A stretch of DNA of 32,713 nt from Candidatus Photodesmus blepharonis (GTDB taxonomy: Bacteria > Pseudomonadota > Gammaproteobacteria > Enterobacterales > Vibrionaceae): NCBI RefSeq assembly GCF_000731795.2, contig NZ_JGVK01000003.1, positions 1 to 32,713 on the forward strand. The letters are read 5' to 3'. The notes under the pieces are model-generated. The model did not search any database. It saw only the letters and a list, made by a program, of their open reading frames with translations, and was not told where the DNA came from. Positions 17,405 to 29,037 of this stretch are shown one piece after another (position 1 is the first letter of the stretch; every line of letters begins with the position of its first letter). The translations under genes were made by a program, and so were the position numbers.

Positions 17405-17774
17405 TCTGATCAATATGTTGCTCGGTTATTAATCGGCCACGATTATTGTGTATTTTAATTAGATATTTAATTCCAACGTTAAGATTTTTTTTAATATCGG
17501 GATTTTGACAGTAATTTCTGGTACTTACGTTAAGTATTTTGTTCAAAGTTCCGGTGTTTTTGACGTCCTTGTTATAGAGAATTGAAATTTCAATTGTTGT
17601 TTTCTTTGCTACAACGTGCATTATTGATAATAGTCCACGCTCTAAAGGAAGTTTAGAATTAAGTAAATTAGCTCGATTCTCGGCAATCAGCTCAAGCTGT
17701 GTTTGGTTATTTGAACTTAGAGAGCAAGCAGTTAATAGTGCCAAGGAAAGAAGAGCGACTCTCTTTTTATTCAT
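17391..17774 (-). CDS. Small lipoprotein, probably a type II secretion pilotin (GspS/AspS-like)
   Basis: The 127-residue precursor has a lipoprotein signal peptide with lipobox LTAC, cysteine at residue 17. The mature part has an N-terminal helix (ELIAENRANLLNSKLPLERG), strands around TTIEISILYN, and a C-terminal region NYCQNPDIKKNLNVGIKYLI ending NSCS. The two cysteines, in NYC and NSC, could form a disulfide. This layout resembles the Vibrio/E. coli AspS (YghG) pilotins that carry the GspD secretin to the outer membrane. That match is from memory and uncertain. No other secretion genes lie nearby. Alternatively it is an unrelated Vibrionaceae lipoprotein. The start is ATG at 17774. Confidence 0.55.
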   Translation of the reverse strand: MNKKRVALLSLALLTACSLSSNNQTQLELIAENRANLLNSKLPLERGLLSIMHVVAKKTTIEISILYNKDVKNTGTLNKILNVSTRNYCQNPDIKKNLNVGIKYLIKIHNNRGRLITEQHIDQNSCS

Positions 17775-17885
17775 GATCTTGAATATCTTCTGAGGTAAGA
17801 TTTTGTTGATTCTAAAAAATAAATTTCAGAATAGCGAAATTAATTAGATATTACTTCCAATAATATTTAAGATTTACAGAAAAAA

Positions 17886-18419
17886 TCATTTCTCTTTTTT
17901 TTTCATATGCTTATAAATATAGATACTGGTGAATAGAGTAAAGATAAAAGTGGCAATCAACAGACCAAAGACTTTAAAGTTGACCCATACATCCGTGGAA
18001 AATTCATATGAAATATAAATATTTAAACCTGCACAAAATAGAAAAAAACACACCCATGCCCAATTTATTTTAGACCAAATATCATCTGGTAGGGTAATTT
18101 CTTTACTTAACATACCTTTGATTGCTGGACGACCCAACAAATGGCTTGCGGATAAAAGAATTGAAAGAGCAGTATATGTAATCGTCACTTTCCATTTTAT
18201 GAAGTTGTCATCATGTAAAAATATTGTCATGCTACCAAACACGACCAATATAATGAAAGAGGCTAATTGCATCTTTTTCACTTCTTTGTAAAATACGAAA
18301 GTTACAATAACTTGGAGAGTGGAGGCGATAACTAGAACCCCAGTTGCTATGTAAACATCATATAGTTTGTAAAGTATAAAAAAGAACAAAAGAGGTACAA
18401 AATCAATAATCTGTTTCAC
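17886..18419 (-). CDS. yciB: Inner-membrane septation protein YciB (IspZ)
   Basis: YciB is a five-helix inner-membrane protein connected with envelope integrity and cell division. The preferred start is GTG at 18419, giving a product of 177 residues that begins VKQIIDFVPLLFFFILYKLYD and aligns with E. coli YciB (179 residues). An in-frame TTG at 18461 would add 14 unmatched residues. Family motifs seen: FHDDNFIKWKVT-like sequence, KEITLPDDIWSKINWAW, and VWVNFKVFGL. The C-terminus ends in a lysine run encoded by nine consecutive A in the coding strand (17895-17903), a possible slippage site. No strong ribosome-binding site is visible. It is divergent from rluB. Confidence 0.92.
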   Translation of the reverse strand: MKQIIDFVPLLFFFILYKLYDVYIATGVLVIASTLQVIVTFVFYKEVKKMQLASFIILVVFGSMTIFLHDDNFIKWKVTITYTALSILLSASHLLGRPAIKGMLSKEITLPDDIWSKINWAWVCFFLFCAGLNIYISYEFSTDVWVNFKVFGLLIATFIFTLFTSIYIYKHMKKKEK

Positions 18420-18600
18420 TCTAACGTACAATAACGAATTATGTAATGGTATTCTAACCAAAATTTTTTAAAATATGAAATATATTAGGCGTTAAATAGG
18501 AAGAAATTGTTTTTTTAATCTAAATTTCGAATGTAGTATTCTTATGAAAAATTAAGCGGTTTTCAGTAAAAATTATAATTTCTGTGAAAGATAGGTATAG

Positions 18601-19344
18601 ATGAGAGAAAAATTGCAAAAAGTTTTAGCACGTTCAGGATATGGATCTCGTCGTAGGTTAGAATCATTGATTCGAGGTGGTCGTGTTAGCATCAATGGCA
18701 TTGTAGCTACGTTGGGTGATTATTTAGAAGATAAGAATGCTACTATACGTATTGATTCGCGTGTTGTTATGGTAAATGCTCTCGACAAAGTCATTTGTCG
18801 AATGCTTGCTTATTATAAGAAAAATGGAGAACTTTGTACTCGTTATGATCCTCAAGGTCGTTGTACTGTATTTGATCATTTGCCTAAAATCCATAGGTGT
18901 CGTTGGATTTCTGTCGGTCGTTTAGATATCAACACATCTGGTCTGCTCCTTTTTACTACTGATGGTGAATTAGCAAATCGTCTTATGCATCCTAGTTTTG
19001 AACTCGAGCGTGAATATTTAGTGCGTGTATTTGGAAAGTTGAATGAAAAAAAAATTCAAAATTTGATTTCCGGTGTAGAACTTGAGGATGGTATAGCTCG
19101 TTTTGAAAATGTTTTTTATATTGGTGGTCAAAGTATGAATCACACTTTCTATGTAGTGATTAAAGAAGGCCGTAATCGTGCGGTTCGTCGTTTGTGGAGT
19201 TCTCAAAATCTAATAGTTAGCCGTTTAAAACGTACTCGCTATGGTGATATTGTTTTAAATAGAAGATTACGACCTGGAGTTTCTATTGAACTCAAGTTAA
19301 AAGAGATTAACCATCTTCGAAGTGCTGTTCAGCTCTCATTCTAA
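18601..19344 (+). CDS. rluB: 23S rRNA pseudouridine-2605 synthase RluB
   Basis: RluB isomerises U2605 of 23S rRNA. The 247-residue protein has an N-terminal S4 RNA-binding domain ([19 protein letters not shown], about 3-60). A RsuA-family catalytic domain follows, with the active-site aspartate D109 in [19 protein letters not shown], then [11 protein letters not shown] and RYGDI. It lacks the long basic C-terminal tail of E. coli RluB (about 290 residues), ending soon after the catalytic core. RluE, RluF and RsuA are related, but the core sequence fits RluB best. The start is ATG at 18601, with AGG at 18593-18595. It is convergent with cydC. Confidence 0.92.
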   Translation: MREKLQKVLARSGYGSRRRLESLIRGGRVSINGIVATLGDYLEDKNATIRIDSRVVMVNALDKVICRMLAYYKKNGELCTRYDPQGRCTVFDHLPKIHRCRWISVGRLDINTSGLLLFTTDGELANRLMHPSFELEREYLVRVFGKLNEKKIQNLISGVELEDGIARFENVFYIGGQSMNHTFYVVIKEGRNRAVRRLWSSQNLIVSRLKRTRYGDIVLNRRLRPGVSIELKLKEINHLRSAVQLSF

Positions 19345-19400
19345 AAGAACCTTGTAAACGTTAAGTACTTTTATAAATCAAGATGAGTATTTTAAAAAAA

Positions 19401-21129
19401 TTAATGAAGGCATATCGAGTTATTAACTTGAATTAGCTTGTGATAACGTCCTTTTTTGGAAAGGAGATCTTGATGAGAACCAGATTCAATAATTTTTCCT
19501 TCTTCAATTAAGAAGATCATGTTCATTTTATCAAGATTCACTAAGCGATGAGTAATAAAGATAACTGTTTTATTAAGAAAATTAGATTCTAATAATTGTA
19601 TAATTTCTTGTTCTGTGTGTTTATCGAGTCCCTCAGTTGGTTCATCTAGAAGTAAAATTGGACCGTTGTGGAGTAGTGCTCTTGCAATATCAATACGTCG
19701 TTTTTCGCCACCTGACAATTGTCTCCCACCATTACCTAACCAAGTATCTAATCCTTGATCGTAAAGTAATGGTTCCAAACCAACCTTAATAAGAACCTCT
19801 GATAAAAGGTGATCATCTGCACTTGAAGAAGCCATAATTAAGTTGTTGCGCAATGTAGCATTTAGTATATGGACACGTTGATTAACAACACTAATTGCTT
19901 GTCTTAGTTGACTTTCATTCCATTGGTTTAAGGATTTATCTGCAATAGATATTATACCTTCTTGAGGAGACCAATAACGAAAAAGTAATTGTAATAAAGT
20001 AGATTTGCCTGATCCAGTTTGGCCGACGATTGCAATCTTTTGTTGAAATGGAACAATTAGATTGATATTGCATAGTGCTTGTTGAGTACTGTTTGGATAT
20101 TGGAAACTAACATTTTTAAACTTAATGGAATAATTGGGATTATGACGTATTATTTTCTTTGGAAAGTGTATTTCTGGTTCAGATAAAAGTATTTGGTTGA
20201 TTCGATGTGCTGATGTCATGGTTTGGCCAAGGAACTGGAATGCTCCAGCGATTGGAGTCAGCAGTTCAAAACTCGCCATGTAAGCAAATACTACAATCAC
20301 AAACACAGAGCTTGGTTGTCCGATTTCTAAACTACTTGAAAACCATAACATTAACAGTAAAATTAACCCATTTATTAGAATGAGCAACCCTTTAGCTAAA
20401 CCAGATAAATGAGCATCAACCAATTGTTTAGATATAAGCCTCTGTTGTGCTTTTAAAATAGCGTTATAGTAACGTCTTTCTGATCCAAACAGCGTCAACT
20501 CAGCGTAACATTGTAACCAATCAAGAGTTGCTGTTCTTAATTGCGTTCTATATTGAACTAATTTCACACCGTTACGTTTTCCTAATTTGTAAAAAATTAC
20601 TGGCCATATTAGTAATAAGAGAAGTAATATAGCACCAAGTGTTAATCCAATACTTATACTAAAGGAGCATAAAAATATAGTGAGTGTGATAATACATGCA
20701 ATACCAACAATAACTGGAGTGATTAAACGTAAATAGATATGATCCATCGAATTGATATCTGAAATTAAGCGGTTAAGTAGGTCAGCATCTCGAAGATTAG
20801 AGATTTTTCCCGGTATAAGTGGTGCAATTTTTTTGAAAAATAGAACTCGCAGATCAGATAATAGTTTAAAGGTTATATTATGGTTAACAACCTGTTCACT
20901 CCATCGGCTAAGTGTCCTACTTATGGAAAAAAAAATGATGAAAGCTCTGGGAAATGTATAACTGAGTGCTTTATAAGCTACACTTAATCCAGAAATTGTT
21001 ACCGAAGATATAATCCAAGCAGATAAAGTGAGTAGAGCAATGGAAGAAAAAAGTGCTAGAAACGTAAGTATCATTCCGAAGGCTAATATAACCCAATGTT
21101 TTTTATAAAGTTTAAAGTAAGGAAATAAC

Positions 21130-21137
<8 letters not shown>
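19401..21137 (-). CDS. cydC: Thiol exporter ABC transporter subunit CydC
   Basis: CydC is half of the CydDC ABC transporter, which exports cysteine and glutathione to the periplasm and is required for cytochrome bd assembly. The 578-residue protein has a six-helix membrane domain (about 1-310) and a nucleotide-binding domain with Walker A GQTGSGKST (372-380), signature LSGGE (474-478) and Walker B ILLLDEP (about 494-500). The start (ATG, 21137) overlaps the cydD stop by 8 bp, so the two are translationally coupled. E. coli CydC is 573 residues. All ATPase motifs are present. Confidence 0.95.
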
Positions 21138-24019
<2,882 letters not shown>

Positions 24020-24062
24020 CTAAGTTTAGGTGACTAACAAATGTTTTTGCTTTAGAGTAAGA

Positions 24063-25253
24063 TTATAGTACTGAGGCTATGCCTTGACAAACTAGGTGTA
24101 TGTTAGATTTAGTAACACTAGCCATATTTATTCTGCCAGATTCGAGGATATAAATAGAAAATTTTTCTTTTAAGTCAATAACTTGTTCTTTTGAGAGACC
24201 TGAAAGTGAAAACATGCCATTTTGATCTTTGATAAAATTTAAACTAGCGTTAGCACTGAACATTTTCAGAGTTTTTACAAAGAGTTTACGTATTTCCTGT
24301 ATTCGGTTGCGCATTTCTTCTAGTTCATTTTCCCATTCTAAACGAAGGTCAGAATCATTAAGAATGCATGTTACGATACTGCTTCCATGGGCTGGTGGGT
24401 TAGAATAAATGGAACGAATAATATTTTTCACTTGAGAAAATGCCCTAGTTGCGATTTTTTCGTTTATGCTGAGGAGCGTAAAGGCCCCAACACGCTCATT
24501 ATACAAGCTGAAATTTTTAGAAAACGAAGTTGCTACTAAGATTTCTGTGTTGTGTTTAGCGAAAATACGTAAACTTGATGCATCCTCTTCGACCTTGTTA
24601 GCAAAACCTTGATAAGCGAAATCGAACAAAGCAATGAGACCTTCTTGAGAAAAAAATCTAGCTAATTGTTCCCATTCTTCTGAAGTTAGATCAATACCAG
24701 TAGGATTGTGACAACAACCTTGCAGTAAGACAATATCACCCGTAGAAGCTTTGCTTAAATCGCTCATCATTTCAATAAAATTTTTTTCTTTTGTTTGTTT
24801 ATCATAATAACTATATCGAGCAATCTCGATACCAGAGGCTGAAAATATTCGAGCATGATTAGCCCAAGTAGGATTGCTGATCCAAATTCTAATTCCACCT
24901 AATTGGCGTTTGATAAATTCACCAGCAATGCGAAGCGCGGCAGTGCCGCCTGGCGTTTGTGCTGTTTTCGCTCGTTTTTGACGAATAATTTCTGAATTAC
25001 AACCGAATAATAATTTTTCAACAGCGATAGCGTATTCGCTACTTCCTTCAATAGCTAAATAAGATTTAGTTTTTTGTGTTTTTAGAAGTGCTAGTTCAGC
25101 TTTTTTGACTGTTTTAAGAATTGGTGTTTCACCTTCTTCATTTTGATAGATACCAATACTAAGATTAATTTTTTTTGAACGAGTATCCTTTTTAAACTCC
25201 TCTGTTAATCCGAGGATAGAGTCGCTTTTCGCTTCGAGAATCTTTTCAAACAT
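24063..25253 (-). CDS. aspC: Aspartate aminotransferase AspC
   Basis: AspC is a PLP enzyme that interconverts aspartate and 2-oxoglutarate with oxaloacetate and glutamate, and also takes aromatic amino acids. With ATG 25253 the protein has 396 residues, the E. coli length, and begins MFEKILEAKSDSILGL. Two upstream starts in frame lack homology support. The PLP lysine is K246 in TSFSKNFSLYNERVGA. Other blocks are TAQTPGGTAALR, GCCHNPTGID, FDFAYQGFA and YSNPPAHGSS. TyrB is a close relative, but the sequence and the place next to asnS favour AspC. In E. coli ompF lies between aspC and asnS; here there is no porin. Confidence 0.93.
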   Translation of the reverse strand: MFEKILEAKSDSILGLTEEFKKDTRSKKINLSIGIYQNEEGETPILKTVKKAELALLKTQKTKSYLAIEGSSEYAIAVEKLLFGCNSEIIRQKRAKTAQTPGGTAALRIAGEFIKRQLGGIRIWISNPTWANHARIFSASGIEIARYSYYDKQTKEKNFIEMMSDLSKASTGDIVLLQGCCHNPTGIDLTSEEWEQLARFFSQEGLIALFDFAYQGFANKVEEDASSLRIFAKHNTEILVATSFSKNFSLYNERVGAFTLLSINEKIATRAFSQVKNIIRSIYSNPPAHGSSIVTCILNDSDLRLEWENELEEMRNRIQEIRKLFVKTLKMFSANASLNFIKDQNGMFSLSGLSKEQVIDLKEKFSIYILESGRINMASVTKSNIHLVCQGIASVL

Positions 25254-25354
25254 AATTCTTTTATCCATATTAATTTTGAAAAAGGTACAGATGAAGTAAA
25301 ACCTAACTATGTGCAAAGCCAACAAAAAAACATTGATATTTACTTTTCTGTTTA

Positions 25355-26755
25355 TTAAAAGTTAGCAGAACCAGGCGTGCGAGGAAACGGAATAACATCA
25401 CGGAGGTTACTCATACCTGTTACATAAGATACTAAGCGCTCAAAACCAAGACCGAAACCAGCATGAGGAACAGTGCCATAGCGTCGTAAGTCACGGTACC
25501 AGTTCATTTTATTCGGTTCAATAGCCATCTCCATCATTCGTGCATCTAAAATTTCGAGACGTTCTTCACGCTGAGAACCGCCAATAATCTCGCCAATGCC
25601 AGGCATAAGCACATCCATAGATGCTACAGTTTGAGCATCATCGTTAAGGCGCATATAAAAAGCTTTGACTTTTTTTGGATAATTTTCAACTATGACCGGT
25701 GCTTTAAAGTATTCTTCTACTAAATAGCGTTCATGTTCAGAAGACATATCAATACCCCATTTGACATCAAACTCGAATTTTTTTTCCGAGGCTAGCAAAA
25801 TTTGAATTGCATCGGTATAACTCACATGCAAGAAATTAGATTCCAGCATCTTCTCTAAACGAGGGATAATTTTTTTGTTAATATTCTGAGTTAAAAAAGA
25901 TAAATCATCATAATTTTCTTCGAGTACTGCTTTAAAAACATATTTAAGCATAGTTTCTGAAAGCTTGGAAATGTCCTGTAAGCCTGCAAATGCTACTTCC
26001 GGTTCTACCATCCAAAATTCAGCTAAATGGCGACTTGTATTCGAGTTTTCAGCACGAAATGTTGGACCAAATGTGTAGACTTTACTTAATGCGCAGGCAT
26101 AGGCTTCAGCGTTCAATTGACCAGATACAGTTAGGAATGTTTCTTTTCCAAAAAAATCTTCATTGTAATTAATTTTACCTTGTTTTGTTCGAGGTAAATT
26201 AGTTATATCTAAGGTTGATACGCGGAACATTTCACCTGAACCTTCCGTATCAACTGTGGTAATTAGAGGTGTAGATACCCAGAAATAACCTTGTTCATGA
26301 TAAAATCGGTGAATTGATTGAGATAAACAATGACGTATTCGGGTAATAGCACCGATTATGTTAGTACGTGGTCGTAGGTGTGCTACTTCACGAAGATATT
26401 CAATAGAATGGCGGGTTTTAGATATTGGATAGGTTTGAGCGTTTTCAATCCAACCGATCACTTTTAAAGTGATTACTGCAAGTTCAATTTTTTGACCTTG
26501 AGAAGGAGATTTCACGATTTTCCCCGTTACTTCAACAGAACAACCAGTTGTTAGCTTTAGTATTTCATTTTTGTAATTATTGAGATTATTAGGGATAATA
26601 GATTGAATTGAATCAAAACAAGAGCCATCATAAATGCAAAGAAAAGAAATTCCAGCTTTGGAGTCACGACGCGATCGAACCCAGCCACGAATGGTTACTT
26701 GAGTGTCTATAGCTATTTTTTCATGCAACACATTTTTTATAGGTGTGTAAGTCAT
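25355..26755 (-). CDS. asnS: Asparaginyl-tRNA synthetase
   Basis: This class II synthetase charges tRNA-Asn directly. The 466-residue product is exactly the E. coli length. It has an N-terminal OB-fold domain ([20 protein letters not shown]). The catalytic core includes [16 protein letters not shown], motif 2 ([20 protein letters not shown]) and motif 3 ([15 protein letters not shown]). It starts with ATG at 26755. aspC begins 101 bp downstream on the same strand and may be cotranscribed. No defect is seen. Confidence 0.97.
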   Translation of the reverse strand: MTYTPIKNVLHEKIAIDTQVTIRGWVRSRRDSKAGISFLCIYDGSCFDSIQSIIPNNLNNYKNEILKLTTGCSVEVTGKIVKSPSQGQKIELAVITLKVIGWIENAQTYPISKTRHSIEYLREVAHLRPRTNIIGAITRIRHCLSQSIHRFYHEQGYFWVSTPLITTVDTEGSGEMFRVSTLDITNLPRTKQGKINYNEDFFGKETFLTVSGQLNAEAYACALSKVYTFGPTFRAENSNTSRHLAEFWMVEPEVAFAGLQDISKLSETMLKYVFKAVLEENYDDLSFLTQNINKKIIPRLEKMLESNFLHVSYTDAIQILLASEKKFEFDVKWGIDMSSEHERYLVEEYFKAPVIVENYPKKVKAFYMRLNDDAQTVASMDVLMPGIGEIIGGSQREERLEILDARMMEMAIEPNKMNWYRDLRRYGTVPHAGFGLGFERLVSYVTGMSNLRDVIPFPRTPGSANF

Positions 26756-27101
26756 AAGTTAGTTTATTCTCCATTGATGGATAGGTTTAATTTAGTAGTC
26801 CGACACACTATGAACGTGCTAAAGAATAGTTGTATTGGAGACAGAAAAACAAGATAATTTTTTGTAATTAAAATACTGTATATTACCTCTCGAACTGTGA
26901 GCTTCAGCCCATAAATTGCTAAATTAAAGATAAATTTTACAAATCAAATGTGTATTTTGTAATACATTTCTCTCTTTCGAATCTGAATTAATTGGAGAAG
27001 CGTAACCAACTTTATATATTTTTATTTTAAACACTAGGTATTCTTCTTAATTACTAGAACTTGATACAATTCTTCATTTCTAAATTAGTTGCGGAGTTTA
27101 A
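26756..27101. other. 346-bp divergent intergenic region asnS / purD
   Basis: No gene is seen in this AT-rich gap. It must carry the asnS promoter (minus) and the purD promoter (plus). I found no PurR-type operator palindrome. A TACAAT -10-like hexamer lies at 27065-27070, with only a weak -35 candidate (TTCTTC, 27041-27046, 18-bp spacer); it would give a leader of about 25 bases. A GGAG ribosome-binding site for purD is at 27093-27096. In Vibrio and E. coli purH precedes purD; it is not here. Confidence 0.45.
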
Positions 27102-28403
27102 ATGCAAATATTGATTATAGGTGCTGGAGGACGCGAACACGCTCTAGGCTGGAAGATAGCACAAAACCAAAATGTAAAAACTGTATTTATTGCTCCTGGA
27201 AATGCTGGTACAGCCCTTGAGCCAAAGCTAAAAAACATAGATATTGATGTTGAAGATATATCTGCTTTAGTTAAATTTTCTAAAGAAAGAGAAGTGGCGC
27301 TTACAATTGTTGGTCCCGAGGCGCCATTAGTAATAGGTGTTGTGGATGCGTTTCGTGAAGCAGGTCTGAAAATATTTGGCCCAACTGAAGCAGCAGCTCA
27401 ACTTGAAGGTTCTAAATCATTTGCCAAAGATTTCTTAATTCGTCATGCAATTCCGACAGGTGATTACGCGAAATTTAGTGAAATTGAAGCAGCTTTATCG
27501 TATGTACGTAGGCAAAGTTTGCCAATTGTTGTTAAAGCCGATGGACTCGCTGCAGGTAAAGGGGTAGTCGTTGCGAAGACGTTCGGAGAGGCGGAAAATT
27601 TCATTAAGGGTATTTTTTTAGAAAATACTTTTGGAAAAATAGAAAAAAAAGTAGTTATTGAGGAGTTTCTTGAAGGCGAAGAAACTAGTTTTATTGTGAT
27701 AACAGATGGTTCTTATGCTCTTCCAATGGCAACTAGCCAAGATTATAAACGTGTTGGTGACAAAGATATTGGCGCTAATACAGGTGGTATGGGTTCATGC
27801 TCTCCTGATCCAGTTATTACACCTGAGATCTATGATCGTATTTTAAAAAAAATTATTTATCCAACTATTCATGGCATGAAAGAAGAAGGTCATCTGTATA
27901 GTGGTTTTTTGTATGCGGGCTTAATAATAGATGCTAATGGTATGCCTAAAGTTATTGAGTATAATTGTCGTTTAGGTGATCCTGAAACGCAAGCTGTCAT
28001 GTTACGTATGAAGTCAGATTTTTTAGAGCTTTGTTTCGCTGCTGTAAATAGGAAACTTGATAAAGTTAAGTTAAAGTGGGATACACGTGCTTCTGTAAGT
28101 GTTATACTTGCTGCAAATGGGTATCCTCAAAATTACGTTAAAGGTGATATTATCTCTTTGCCTGAGGTGAAAGATAAACAGTGTAAGCTTTTTCACGCTG
28201 GCACAGCAAATGATGCTTTTGGTAAAATAGTTACAAATGGCGGTCGTGTGCTTTGTGCAACAGCCTTAGGTAGCACAATTTATGACGCGCAAAAGTTTGC
28301 ATATAGTCTAGCAAACAAAGTTAGTTGGAAGGGTATGTTCTACCGTAATGATATTGGTTATAGAGCTATTCTTCATGAACGTGAAAAAAAAGAAGGTAGT
28401 TAA
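27102..28403 (+). CDS. purD: Phosphoribosylamine-glycine ligase (GAR synthetase) PurD
   Basis: PurD joins phosphoribosylamine and glycine in the second step of purine synthesis. The 433-residue product has the usual length. It begins MQILIIGAGGREHALGWKI. Next come the ATP-grasp domain (VVKADGLAAGKGVVVAKT; EEFLEGEETSFIVITDG; QDYKRVGDKDIGANTGGMGS), the metal-binding region (YNCRLGDPETQAVMLRM) and a C-terminal domain (FHAGTA). The start is ATG at 27102 with GGAG five bases upstream. It is separated from purH, with which it usually forms an operon. The 3' end includes a run of A near 28383, but the frame is intact. Confidence 0.97.
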   Translation: MQILIIGAGGREHALGWKIAQNQNVKTVFIAPGNAGTALEPKLKNIDIDVEDISALVKFSKEREVALTIVGPEAPLVIGVVDAFREAGLKIFGPTEAAAQLEGSKSFAKDFLIRHAIPTGDYAKFSEIEAALSYVRRQSLPIVVKADGLAAGKGVVVAKTFGEAENFIKGIFLENTFGKIEKKVVIEEFLEGEETSFIVITDGSYALPMATSQDYKRVGDKDIGANTGGMGSCSPDPVITPEIYDRILKKIIYPTIHGMKEEGHLYSGFLYAGLIIDANGMPKVIEYNCRLGDPETQAVMLRMKSDFLELCFAAVNRKLDKVKLKWDTRASVSVILAANGYPQNYVKGDIISLPEVKDKQCKLFHAGTANDAFGKIVTNGGRVLCATALGSTIYDAQKFAYSLANKVSWKGMFYRNDIGYRAILHEREKKEGS

Positions 28404-28683
28404 TTATTAACAAACTGTGATGAGAGAACATTAGGGTTCTCAGTTATCTTTAATTTAGGAAGTCATTGCATAGGGTTAGGAATTACTTCAAATTTTGAAA
28501 AAAATTCATCACTTTGAGGTTTGTATATAAAATCGCCAATTGTTTAAAACATGGTGGTGATTTTTTTTCTAAACACTATTTTGATCCTCTTGAATCGGAT
28601 TTGTTCTGCTTTGTGTGAATATTGGATATAAGTAAGGCCAACACTATTCATTTTTTTCGGTTCGTTATTTTCAGCAGGTAGTT
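28404..28683. other. Non-coding stretch after purD
   Basis: No convincing gene is found in these 280 bases. They contain a short perfect hairpin (GAGAAC at 28424-28429, GTTCTC at 28436-28441), which may mark the purD transcript end, and the stronger terminator-like element at 28529-28568. The gap continues into two short, apparently decayed reading frames before the permease gene. Confidence 0.5.
28529..28568 (+). terminator. Probable rho-independent terminator
   Basis: AAAATCGCCA (28529-28538) pairs with TGGTGATTTT (28555-28564) over 10 bp with one G-U pair, around a 16-base loop. The T-tract runs to 28568. It lies about 125 bp after purD, so it either ends a long purD 3' region or closes a transcript whose gene has decayed. 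Confidence 0.5.
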
Positions 28684-28758
28684 ATGGATAAAAATGTTCC
28701 TATTCTAACGAGCTTAAAACATGAAGCTAAGACCTTATATAATCAGCCGAAAAATTAA
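28684..28758 (+). CDS. Possible 24-residue ORF or gene remnant
   Basis: ATG at 28684 follows an AGG five bases upstream and opens a 24-residue frame, beginning MDKNVPILTSLKHEAKTL and ending at TAA 28756-28758. The composition looks protein-like. It may be the 5' end of a gene whose remainder has been deleted, or a short leader. It is just upstream of the broken zinc-ribbon frame. I do not recognise a family. Confidence 0.2.
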   Translation: MDKNVPILTSLKHEAKTLYNQPKN

Positions 28759-28780
28759 ATTAAGGAATGCTAAATAGGTG

Positions 28781-28962
28781 ATGATTGGATGTTCATATTG
28801 TAAGTATATTAACGAATTTGCCGAAATTACTGAAGGTATGCATTGGGTTCATATAGACCCAGAGCAAGCGGGAAATAACATAACAACATAGGAACCCGAA
28901 AAATCGAGGGCATTTTTTGTCCTGGTTGCCGCGTAATCTCGGTTATTCAAGTTCGTCTTTAA
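28781..28962 (+). pseudogene. Frameshifted small zinc-ribbon gene (probable pseudogene)
   Basis: Two reading frames, offset by one base, together look like one small protein of about 60 residues. The first (28781-28891) starts MIGCSYCKYINEFAEITEG, continues MHWVHIDPEQAG and stops at TAG. The second, open from about 28879, reads IEGIFCPGCRVISVIQVRL and stops at TAA 28960-28962. Each half supplies one C-x-x-C pair, so a single-base deletion (or two-base insertion) near 28879-28889 would explain the loss of a four-cysteine zinc ribbon. There is no obvious slippery sequence at the junction, so decay is more likely than programmed frameshifting. Sequencing error is also possible. Family unknown. 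Confidence 0.42.
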
Positions 28963-29037
28963 TCTTAGAGTAAAAGTGCTGCTCCAGCAACAATTCTTTC
29001 AAAATAAAACAGAAAATCTAAATGCATGGAAATAACA

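Noticed and set aside
28977..28989. TGCTG-CTC-CAGCA hairpin before the permease
   Set aside because: Only five pairs with a three-base loop and no T-tract; too weak to call a terminator or riboswitch.
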